DNA from: Trichobilharzia regenti
Taxonomy: Eukaryota; Platyhelminthes; Trematoda; Strigeidida; Schistosomatidae
Length of the DNA: 64,000 nt
NCBI GenBank assembly: GCA_944472135.2
Contig: OX235262.1
Location: 82,992,903 to 83,056,902 of the forward strand
Reading direction: 5' to 3'
Positions 10,713 to 19,039 of this stretch are shown here, piece after piece. The position numbers and the translations under genes were made by a program. Each line of letters opens with the position of its first letter. Position 1 is the first letter of the stretch. The notes beneath the pieces are model-generated. The model did not search any database, had not been told where the DNA came from, and saw only the letters and a list, made by a program, of their open reading frames with translations.

Positions 10713-10791
10713 ATGGATACAGTTTCATTCGTTCAGCTTTATATCGTTTGTACTGAAGTCGAGTTTGCTCCAGCAATGGGATAATAAAAGT
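10713..10791 (-). CDS. TRAPPC11: TRAPPC11 exon 9 (residues 525-551)
   Basis: This 79-base exon encodes TFIIPLLEQTRLQYKRYKAE and RMKLYP, aligning with the human segment ending KKYKCPRMKS. The acceptor is CTTGTAG and the donor T|GTGAGT. Length and phases match the flanking exons exactly. It lies 150 bases from the miniature LTR element in intron 8. Confidence 0.92.
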
Positions 10792-10940
10792 CTACAAGGC
10801 ATATAAAAGAACCCACTTGATAATGTCAATAATAATAAGTATATCGATCAGATTACTGGAGTGTAAAACTGCTGATCCCAAATCAAACTTTTTTCCCACA
10901 AAGACGAAAACATATTGGAAAATATTAATCTCTGTCATAC

Positions 10941-11266
10941 TGTGGTGAGAGCAGGCTGCTAGCCGATTGGTTGGCACTAATCTACGTTAAGGTCTAGGTC
11001 ACTAATATGGGCCGTGAGAAAATATGAACAAGCCTGAGTCAACAACCAATCACAGCAAAGTTAACGTGGCAAAATATGATTCGCAGAGAGAACTCTATTT
11101 GTCAAGGAATCCCGAAACAACCAATCAGAAGCCTGCGTTTGTCTACCTAAACAACCAATCAGATGACTGCGCTTGTCTATAATAATGTAGTTGAAAGATG
11201 TATAAATACGTGTTGATTTTCATAATAAAACGATCTGTTGCCTGGCCCTTGTCTTCTGTCGTTACA
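10941..11266 (+). repeat. 5' LTR of the miniature element
   Basis: It contains three copies of AACAACCAATCA (11041, 11116, 11150), one inverted CCAAT box near 10964, a TATAAAT box at 11201 and an AATAAAA polyadenylation signal at 11224. These make a compact pol II promoter and terminator. Confidence 0.9.
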
Positions 11267-11290
11267 TTTGGTGTCGCTGCCTACCGACAA

Positions 11291-11710
11291 ATGAAAAGCC
11301 TATACCCTGCAGTTTTTGATGGAGACATATGGATCTTCGGGCAGGACTTCAAGGCTTCTGCGCAGTTGAGTGGCGTTCAAAATCTGTCAGCGATGGAGCT
11401 GCTACTTGAGACGCTGCTGGGAGGTCGGGCGAAAGCAGCATATGAAGGTGTGGGCCGAAGTATGGACGAATGTTCGACAGGGTCAGGCAAACAGTTTCCA
11501 AAGTGGGAAGGACCATATATGGTCACTTCGAGATGGGGTTACGCAGACACAGTCGCAATGGCGAACAATAAGAGGCGCGTGAACGTCAGCGAGCTCCAGA
11601 AATGGATACAGCGAGACAAGCCAACGATGACGCCTGCACCAAGTAGATCAAGCCGACTTCAGTCGCACGTATTTGACGGGGGGACGAGTGTGGTGAGAGC
11701 AGGCTGCTAG
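11291..11710 (+). CDS. In-frame gag-start/integrase-tail fusion of the miniature element
   Basis: A 139-codon ORF opens at the first internal ATG and runs about 20 bases into the 3' LTR. The first 60-70 residues (MKSLYPAVFDGDIWIFGQDF) look like a Gypsy gag N-terminus. From about residue 79, FPKWEGPYMVTSRWG and RRVNVSELQKW match the 3' end of Gypsy pol, where GPY and the VNVS-L-KW pattern are typical of the integrase C-terminal region. The ORF therefore appears to be a large in-frame deletion of gag-pol. Catalytic residues are absent, so an enzyme function is excluded. Whether the protein is made is unknown. Confidence 0.7.
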   Translation: MKSLYPAVFDGDIWIFGQDFKASAQLSGVQNLSAMELLLETLLGGRAKAAYEGVGRSMDECSTGSGKQFPKWEGPYMVTSRWGYADTVAMANNKRRVNVSELQKWIQRDKPTMTPAPSRSSRLQSHVFDGGTSVVRAGC

Positions 11711-12014
11711 CCGATTGGTTGGCACTAATCTACGTTAAGGTCTAGGTCACTAATATGGGCCGTGAGAAAATATGAACAAGCCTGAGTCAACAACCAATCA
11801 CAGCAAAGTTAACGTGGCAAAATATGATTCGCAGAGAGAACTCTATTTGTCAAGGAATCCCGAAACAACCAATCAGAAGCCTGCGTTTGTCTACCTAAAC
11901 AACCAATCAGATGACTGCGCTTGTCTATAATAATGTAGTTGAAAGATGTATAAATACGTGTTGATTTTCATAATAAAACGATCTGTTGCCTGGCCCTTGT
12001 CTTCTGTCGTTACA
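11689..12014 (+). repeat. 3' LTR of the miniature element
   Basis: Same 326-base sequence as the 5' LTR by eye. The right target duplication ATAC follows at 12015. Confidence 0.9.
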
Positions 12015-12021
12015 ATACGTT

Positions 12022-12100
12022 TATGTTGTATGGAGGATTTAATCATGAGCTGACATACAATCAAACCAAATCCCTACAAAACCAATATCTGAAAAAAAAT
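12022..12100 (-). repeat. SINE end fragment
   Basis: GGATTTAATCATGAGCTGAC and CCCTACAAAACCAATATCTG are the outer blocks of the Sm-alpha-like SINEs (compare 25010-25030 and 63335-63410). Only the terminal part is present. Confidence 0.5.
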
Positions 12101-13009
12101 ACGTTTATATGCTAATTCATCCAACCTTTTTGAACGGTTTCGTAATAATCTAGGGATAAATTCCTTATTAGGGAACATTAAGCAAAGACTGCTTAACGAA
12201 GAAGATCAAATGCTGCCATCAGATAGACGAAAATGATGGACACAATGTAGATAAATACATCTGCACTTGAAAATCATCTTTCAGAATACCATCGACACAT
12301 TATCCTGTGATGGCAAAACACAGCAGTATTTGGTAGCAAATTCTTCAGAGTTGACAAAATGAGTTATGGCGAAATGCATAAACCACACACACACACAGTG
12401 AAATTTCCATCTGAGCATGTTCCTCGTTTTATGCTCCTTTCGTCTTCCTTTCATGCATTATATATATTGTTTCGCAAGGATCTTTCATTTGTTCTCTTCG
12501 CTCCGCCATTCAATATTCTTGCCAAAGGCATCACAGTCATTATGCCTACTTACAAAATCTTGCCACTAAGTATCACACACCACAAATAAGGTAACTGTGA
12601 TAGATAGACTGAATGCATTAAATCTTACTATGGTGCATACAAACTTTGATCATATTTTAAAAATTTTTTGCTGTTGTCCCAGATTCGTTTACCACAATGG
12701 TGTTATTCGATGTGGTAGATTAATCACAAAAAGCATACGTGGTTTCCAGCAACGGATATTTCAATATACTTCATTTAACAGCTTCGCTCTATGTTGGCAT
12801 ATGTATAATAGACTCTCTGAAGTTACATACTAGATTAGTCAAGCTAACATCTATCAATTCTAAAATAAACTGACGAGACGACCTCAGATTCCCTTATTCG
12901 AAAACATAGCCTACAGAATCGAATCAACACACATACAGTGAAAATACCACGTCTAGATGATTTGCTTTCTTTTAGATTAAATATAACTATTTGCAACTTC
13001 TGTTAGACT
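12101..13009. other. Intron 8 stretch, nothing recognised
   Basis: Two plus-strand frames of about 76-78 codons (12359-12589 and 12597-12833) are adjacent and share a CA microsatellite start, but I recognise no family. The stretch is otherwise AT-rich intron. Confidence 0.4.
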
Positions 13010-13450
13010 TTGGAATACCGACTTCTCAAGTTCCACGCGGAGCATACGGTTTCAACAGCACATCTCCACTTCATTTTATTCTCTGCAGTCCTTTTCAGCT
13101 GCCTGCACGATTGACCATAAGCTTCTGTTTACTCTTCAGATAACCTCTTCAACACCCCGTTCGGGTTATGCTCGACAGTCTGTCCTGAGAGTAATGTCAC
13201 TTATTCGTCTTTTCAGTGTACATCCAATCATCTACCTTCATTTTCTTATGCATATTTGTTGAAAAATAGGTCCTTGGTGGGTTTGTCGCTACAGTTCCTT
13301 GTTACTTAACCTTTCTGGCCATCTGATGTCCAGTGTCAAGCGAAGGAAGACGTTGATAAAAGTCTGCAGTCTGTTGAAAATGCATTTCGTAACGCGTAAA
13401 GTCTCTGAACCATACAGAAGCATTGATTTGCCAAGGGAGTTTGAACATAT
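13010..13450 (-). mobile_element. Old RTE LINE 3' fragment
   Basis: On the minus strand, broken frames correspond to the C-terminal RTE region: a counterpart of SETWRVIKSISNKLQTFIN near 13380-13420 and a counterpart of RWPEKISNRDLWE at 13260-13330, with CATCAGATGGCCAGAAAGG-like DNA. It is highly diverged and frameshifted. Confidence 0.65.
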
Positions 13451-13701
13451 GGATCCATGATAGAATGGAAATCAAAATCATATCTACGAACTTTTTAACT
13501 CCCTTTAACTGAGCACACAGATCGATAAATGAAGTGACGTACGTCCTCTATTCTCGGAACAAGTAAAGATGAAGGGATATTGTGGTGATGAAACTACACA
13601 CAGTACAAAAATACGAGAAATACATGCATCATAAGAAAAGCAATAAAAGCGTTGCTTTATCGAGTAACATATAGCTGAAATCATACTAAATATGAACATA
13701 C

Positions 13702-14311
13702 AGAATGATCCACTTCAAGTTCCTCTCTCTGTAGATTTAAGATTCCTTCTCGTTCTTTGATTGGATTAGGTGGTTCGATGCTCTGAATCCCTTGACGCCA
13801 AGGTCGTTGACCATAAAACTCAAGACCGTCAACTTTTTCTGTAGCTGATGTCCCTTCAACTGGAGATAACTGATTAGGTGAATGAGGAGGTGACAAGGCA
13901 GCACTATCTGCAGCTGGTGAAATTTGTTTCCTGAAGAAAAGAGGTGATTGGGCACGAACAAACTCTACTGCAGTATTAACTGTTGTACGCTTTGATTTAA
14001 AAGATTCTGAATAGTTTGGTGACTGGAGTATACTATCATTATCTTCTGCATAGAGACCACTGTCTGCGACTAAAGCTGCCTCGACTCCAATAGTTGAATC
14101 ATATGGCTCAGTTGACAAGGGATAAAATAATTGATCATCTGCATTCATTTCAGCAGCTTTCACAGTAGGGATGCACAAAGCTTGACACAGCTGACGCCGA
14201 CAGATAGCATGTCTAGCAGCTTCTTGATAATATAGCCCAGGATGCTGTGTCATAAGAGGTGTAAGACTCGATTTGATAGCTTCTTGAAAAAGATCACCAA
14301 GAATTTCAAAT
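13702..14311 (-). CDS. TRAPPC11: TRAPPC11 exon 8 (residues 321-524), with lineage insert
   Basis: This 610-base exon is the largest in the window. It encodes FEILGDLFQEAIK, PGLYYQEAARHAICRRQLCQ, then after an unconserved stretch LEFYGQRPWRQGIQS and the end of the block at DHS before a GTATGT donor. Residues about 398-481 have no counterpart in the human protein as I recall it: they are rich in Ser, Pro and acidic residues, which suggests a disordered loop between two conserved helices. The acceptor is CTTTTTAG. The reading frame is open throughout, so the insert is coding and not a retained intron. Confidence 0.95.
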
Positions 14312-14469
14312 CTAAAAAGGGTTGAAACAGGCTTAACATAAGCAAATATTTCTTACAGATGAAACTAAAGCTATAAATATATCAGGCAGACAAATAGGAC
14401 TGCTTGAACATAGGGCTACCAAAAATTCCACCTTACAACATTTTGCAAAATTGCTTTGGTTTGCTCTTT

Positions 14470-17400
14470 TAATTTTGTTTTAATTTATCAATAATGTGTC
14501 CTAATCGTATTATATATAATCGCGCATTTTTAAAATCATTACAACCTACCGCGTTGTGTCATCCACAAAAATTGAGAAAAAAGCATCACTGTGGCTGGCA
14601 GCGTGCACTGAAACGTACACAAATTAATCAAATGACTGTTCCTGAACTCGTTAGCACTAATTGTAGATCCCTGTCCAACAAAATGGATTACCTTCAATCC
14701 CTAATGTATTCCAATGTTTATCGAAATGCTGGCGTTTTAGCAATACAAGAGACTTGGCTGCACCAGCATTATGATGATAATCTAATTTCAATAAATGGAT
14801 ATAAAGTTTTTCGCCAAGATAGAAATAGTTCCAAGAAAAAATATGGAGGAGGGGTAGCCACATATATAAACACAAATTGGTCTACATCAAATCACGTTTG
14901 CTTCAATTATTCTAATGACAGTATAGATTGCATAACCGTCAGGTGTCGCCCAAAACACTTAAGTAAATATTCTTATATATACATAACAAATATTTACATA
15001 ACACCCGATTGTAGCCTTTCTAATATAGTTATGTTTGCAGATGAGTTTACTGAATTCGCTGCTCCTGCATTCGGAAACTCGTTGTCTATAGTCTGTGGTG
15101 ATTTTAATTTATGTGATCACAGCTTTCTTACTTCGCTTGGTCATGAGAATCTAGTCAAGTTTAATACACGTCTGGACAAATCACTAGACCTGGTTTTCAT
15201 AAATGACCGTGATGTATATGAAACCCGAAGGAGAGCTCCTTTGCTAAATTCTGACCACTGCATTATTCGTATTTTACCGAAAGTGTACGGCAAGTCACAA
15301 CGAAAATTGTTTAGTCATTTAACAAAGAAGATACATGAACGTTCATATTCCCATGACAACATTCTAGCATTAAGAAGCATGTTGCATGATACCAACTGGG
15401 AACTGTTTACTGACGATAAGTTGGATGCTACTGTCTCTAATATAACCGATTATCTGAAGTTTTGTTTGGATATTTGCTGTCCTTATGAAACACTGTTTTC
15501 GAGATTTGACAGAATCTCTTCTTTGCAACTGAAAAAACTTAGAAGACAAAAAGAGAAGTTGTATAAGAATTGTGATAATACTGGTGTCCGTAAAATAAAC
15601 ACCCTTATAAAAATTGAAATAGAAAGGTTGAACAGACTATATAATGAAAAATTTTTATCATGTAAAAATCCTTCAAACATTTGGAAACTTTTCAATAAAC
15701 TAACAAGTAAAAAACAAATGTCCGTTGATGCTTATTCTGATGTAAATGCTTTAAACAAATCATTTATCAAGAAACAAATTAATATGGTTGTACCTGATGT
15801 ACCTAGTCAAGAAAATGGTCATTTTCAGGGTTTTGAAGAAAAGGATGTACTATTATGTTTGAAGTCATTAAATCCAACACACAGCCTTGGTCCAGATGGT
15901 GTACCAAGCATTCTTCTCCAAAAGTGTGCAGACATCTTGTGTCATCCTCTTACTCAAATCTTTAACGCATCATTTAAGAGGGAAACGGTACCTGCTGACT
16001 GGAAAGAAATCAAGGTTGTACCTGTACAGAAATCATCTTCTGGAGCAGGTATAAAATTTAGACCAGTCGCTATAACATCTCCTTTTTTGAAAACTATGGA
16101 GAAACTTCTTTTGAATATTCTTAAACCTTCTTTAAAAGCTTTTAATGACCCTAAGCAGTTTGCTTATAAGTGTGGAAGAAGTACATTAGATGCAGCCATT
16201 GTACTACACCACAATATTGTTTCCTGCCTTGATAAGGGCGCTAAGTTCGTTCGAACAGCTTTCTTAGACTATACTGCAGCTTTCGACTCTGTTCCTAGGA
16301 CACTTTTATTAGGAAAGATGATTTCAGCACAAACAGAGTCCTGGGCAACTAGATGGCTGTCTTCTTATTTTAAGGATAGGAAACAGCATACTGTTTTGGC
16401 TGGAAAGCGCTCCACTTCCCAGCTAACTGAAAGTGGTGTGCCTCAAGGTGCAGTACTTTCTCCATTTCTTTTCTCTTTCTTTCTGCATGACCTTCCGAAC
16501 TCACCCAAAGTTAACTTCATTAAGTATGCTGATGACCTGACCGTTTCTGTCCCTGTAGTTGCCACATCGGATTGTTCCTATATGAATGGCTTCCTAGCTG
16601 AAGTTAAGGATTGGTCTCGCTCAAATGGTCTTAAACTAAATCCAACTAAATGTAACACTGTTGATTTCAGCTTGAGAAGTGAAAAAGACATGCATGGATT
16701 GATTCAATCTCATGATTGTTGTAATATTGATGGTACCATGATTGAGAGTAAGTCAAGTGTTTCTTATCTTGGCATTAGTTTCTCGTCAAATCTTTGCTGG
16801 TCGTCTCATATTCTTATAGTTTCTAAGAAAGTTTTCCGTCTGACTTATTACATAAAGAAGTTGAGACACTCAGGTATAACTCAATCTCTTATCATACAAT
16901 TTATTAATTCATGTGTTTTGCCCATCATTCTTTATTGTTCTCCATTATTCTTCCCTGGGCTACTCAAGAAAGATCATATAATACTACGAAGAACATTGAG
17001 GGCTGTAAGTAGGGTCAGTGCTATCCCTTTGACTGAACTAAATGACACTGTTGTCAATAGGCATATGAATTCTTGTAAACACTTAGCTAAAGTTATCTTA
17101 TCTGATAGTGAACATCCTCTTTATTCACAATTGTTTCCTTGTATCTCTTCGGGTAAGACCAGAAGAAATTTTATAAACATTTATGCTCGTACTACAAAAT
17201 ATAAAAATTCGACCGTTCCATATTTGGCACGAGTATTGTGTGAAGAGACAAATATCAGAAAAGAACTTTTACAACTTTTGAATCAGTAACTAAACTATAA
17301 AATGAAATGATGCATATTAATGCAAGTGTTATTTGTTATATTATTTATTTATTATTCACTATGACCTAGAAATGGTGTGATTTTGTTGGGTTTTTTTATT

Positions 17401-17552
17401 ATTATTTTTTTTTTTTTTTTTTTCCTATTAACTATCAATATTTTAACATTTTATATATTTATATAATTATAAACAGAGCTAAACCATTGCAATATGTAAA
17501 AGAAACGCTGAAAATTCCATGCTGTAAATTGTTTTTGTTGTGGAATAAAGTG

Positions 17553-17582
<30 letters not shown>
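14470..17582 (+). mobile_element. APE-type LINE with intact ORF (CR1/Jockey-like group)
   Basis: This element comprises one long ORF, a 270-base AT-rich 3' UTR with an AATAAAG signal at about 17543, and an (ATT)n tail at 17551-17582. It lies in TRAPPC11 intron 7, antisense to the host gene. The left boundary was not resolved; no separate ORF1 precedes the ORF. I cannot name the family: APE plus RT order and the RPVAITSPFLKTMEKLL motif place it in the broad CR1/L2/Jockey assemblage. Confidence 0.85.
14494..17289 (+). CDS. LINE endonuclease-reverse transcriptase polyprotein, 931 codons
   Basis: The ORF is intact. Residues about 50-260 form an apurinic-type endonuclease: N56 in STNCRSL, E86 in IQETWL, GGGVATYIN, D203 and N205 in CGDFNL, and H255 in SDH. 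Residues about 455-760 form the reverse transcriptase: GPDGVPSILLQK, DWKEIKVVPVQK, D592 in LDYTAAFDSV, SGVPQGAVLSPFLFS and the YADD box at 678-681. The C-terminal 170 residues include a LINE-like HxxxC region (VNRHMNSCKH). It would nick a target and copy its own RNA there by target-primed reverse transcription. All catalytic residues I can name are present, so the copy may be young and active. The start is the first in-frame ATG; an upstream start was not excluded. Confidence 0.92.
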   Translation: MCPNRIIYNRAFLKSLQPTALCHPQKLRKKHHCGWQRALKRTQINQMTVPELVSTNCRSLSNKMDYLQSLMYSNVYRNAGVLAIQETWLHQHYDDNLISINGYKVFRQDRNSSKKKYGGGVATYINTNWSTSNHVCFNYSNDSIDCITVRCRPKHLSKYSYIYITNIYITPDCSLSNIVMFADEFTEFAAPAFGNSLSIVCGDFNLCDHSFLTSLGHENLVKFNTRLDKSLDLVFINDRDVYETRRRAPLLNSDHCIIRILPKVYGKSQRKLFSHLTKKIHERSYSHDNILALRSMLHDTNWELFTDDKLDATVSNITDYLKFCLDICCPYETLFSRFDRISSLQLKKLRRQKEKLYKNCDNTGVRKINTLIKIEIERLNRLYNEKFLSCKNPSNIWKLFNKLTSKKQMSVDAYSDVNALNKSFIKKQINMVVPDVPSQENGHFQGFEEKDVLLCLKSLNPTHSLGPDGVPSILLQKCADILCHPLTQIFNASFKRETVPADWKEIKVVPVQKSSSGAGIKFRPVAITSPFLKTMEKLLLNILKPSLKAFNDPKQFAYKCGRSTLDAAIVLHHNIVSCLDKGAKFVRTAFLDYTAAFDSVPRTLLLGKMISAQTESWATRWLSSYFKDRKQHTVLAGKRSTSQLTESGVPQGAVLSPFLFSFFLHDLPNSPKVNFIKYADDLTVSVPVVATSDCSYMNGFLAEVKDWSRSNGLKLNPTKCNTVDFSLRSEKDMHGLIQSHDCCNIDGTMIESKSSVSYLGISFSSNLCWSSHILIVSKKVFRLTYYIKKLRHSGITQSLIIQFINSCVLPIILYCSPLFFPGLLKKDHIILRRTLRAVSRVSAIPLTELNDTVVNRHMNSCKHLAKVILSDSEHPLYSQLFPCISSGKTRRNFINIYARTTKYKNSTVPYLARVLCEETNIRKELLQLLNQ

Positions 17583-17584
<2 letters not shown>

Positions 17585-17615
17585 GTACAGGTGAATCAAG
17601 GATTAGTGTACTTAC

Positions 17616-17746
17616 TGTTTAGACATCCAAGCTTCATGCTCAAACGCCAATTGTGGTAGGCCAACAAGATTGGAAAAGAAATTAATGTGTTTTCGAAATT
17701 GTGAGATTGCATCAGAGGCATTATTCTGAAAAGCCAGCCGGCATAT
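17616..17746 (-). CDS. TRAPPC11: TRAPPC11 exon 7 (residues 278-321)
   Basis: This exon encodes [20 protein letters not shown] and, later, [10 protein letters not shown], the central foie-gras domain signature. The acceptor is CTTGTAG and the donor CA|GTAAGT; the final two bases complete a glutamine codon in exon 8. An intact LINE sits in the intron between this exon and exon 8. Confidence 0.95.
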
Positions 17747-17822
17747 CTACAAGAAAACAAAACATTCATTAAGTTATCAATCATACTATGACTAGTGAAG
17801 AAAATGCTGGGAACTAACTAAA

Positions 17823-18960
17823 AGCACCACTCAGTCTACAGATAATCTGGGTATGTTACGTTGATGATACATTTGTAATAATTAAGACAAATGATTTAGA
17901 ATATACCCATAAATTAATAAACAACATACTTGAAAACATCAAATTCACAAGAGAAGAAGAATTAGATATCAAAATCCCATTTTTAGATGTCTTAATCAGG
18001 AGAACCAACACAGGAAATTTAGAAACACAAGTATATAGAAAATCAACGCACACAAATTAAATACTCAACTATACTGGCAATAATCCAATTACTCACAAAA
18101 GAAACTGTGTTCAGACATTGTTTAAAACAGTTCAAACACACTGTAGCACTCCAGAGTTGAAAAGAATGGAAGGAAAATACTTACTAACGGTCTTCAAAAA
18201 GAATGGATATTCGCACAATTTCATCAAAAAGTGTTTAAAATCGAATCACAACACCAACAAGGAACCATCACCAAAGAACACAAGAAAATTCCTCCTACCG
18301 TACATGATAAATATCTCTGAAATAACAGCTAGAATACTGAAACCGTTTGACATGCATATATCACACAAGCTAGCCAGTCAAATTGCTAAATTCGATATTA
18401 TGCAAACCAAAAGATCCAACAGAAAAAGAAGATAAGATTAATACCGTTTACAAAATAAATTGTATGAACTGTAACAGGCATTACATCGACCACAGTGGGG
18501 GTCCCCTTCGAACCAGAATCCAGGATCACAAATCAGCCGTGAAAAGACACGATATATATTCTTTCATATCAATGCATATACACAATTATGGACATCAGTT
18601 TGATTGGAATAATGTAGAAATCTTAGAGAAAGGAGACACTGAAAGTGCCAGGAAATTCCTGGAAGCCTGGTACTCAAACGAACATACAGTTAACAAACAT
18701 GTTAATATAGACCAAATATGCTAACTAATAAAAAGCAAATCAGGTGACCAGAAAGTTTAAAATCCAAGTCAATAGGAAATTTCATACATTTATTCCCCTT
18801 AATGAATTTGAACAATGCAAGAACTACAGTTTTAGCAGAATAAAATGGTACCATCTTTTATTTCGTTGCCTTCTCGTCAGCTGCTTACATGGCAAAGACA
18901 TTATTAAATATATCTACAACAACAATTTTAACATACTTGCACAGAGTTCAGTTTAAACAA
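17823..18960 (+). mobile_element. 5'-truncated Penelope-like element, frameshifted
   Basis: It starts at the RT active site (YVDDTF) and passes through FLDVLIRRTNTG. A stop follows, and then two overlapping frames (18118-18435 and 18383-18724). The second carries the GIY-YIG endonuclease (VYKINCMNCNRHYIDHSGGP, RIQDHKSAVK). The two frames overlap by about 50 bases at one frameshift. It is a dead copy of a different subfamily from the element at 19.1-20.5 kb, in opposite orientation. About 230 bases of non-coding tail follow. Confidence 0.88.
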
Positions 18961-19039
18961 AAATCAATCGATCAATATACGCATACACTAAAAATATATA
19001 CATATATAAATATGCAATATTAACCACTATTCCGAACAA

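Larger units (their letters stand above)
10941..12014 (+). mobile_element. Miniature LTR retrotransposon (TRIM-like), 1,074 bases
   Basis: Two 326-base direct repeats (10941-11266 and 11689-12014) begin TGTGGTGAG and end GTCGTTACA. I see no difference between them. The element is flanked by a 4-base duplication, ATAC (10937-10940 and 12015-12018). Only 422 internal bases remain: a TGG-initiated candidate primer-binding site just inside the 5' LTR (TTTGGTGTCGCTGCC), a short coding remnant and a G-rich purine tract (ACGGGGGGACGAG) abutting the 3' LTR. Protease, RT and RNase H are absent, so it would need enzymes in trans. It lies in TRAPPC11 intron 8, antisense to the gene. TG...CA ends, 4-base duplication and coding remnants point to a Ty3/Gypsy parent. 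Confidence 0.93.

Noticed and set aside
12359..12833. Two adjacent plus-strand frames of 76 and 78 codons
   Set aside because: No motif, antisense within intron 8 and separated by a stop; treated as chance.
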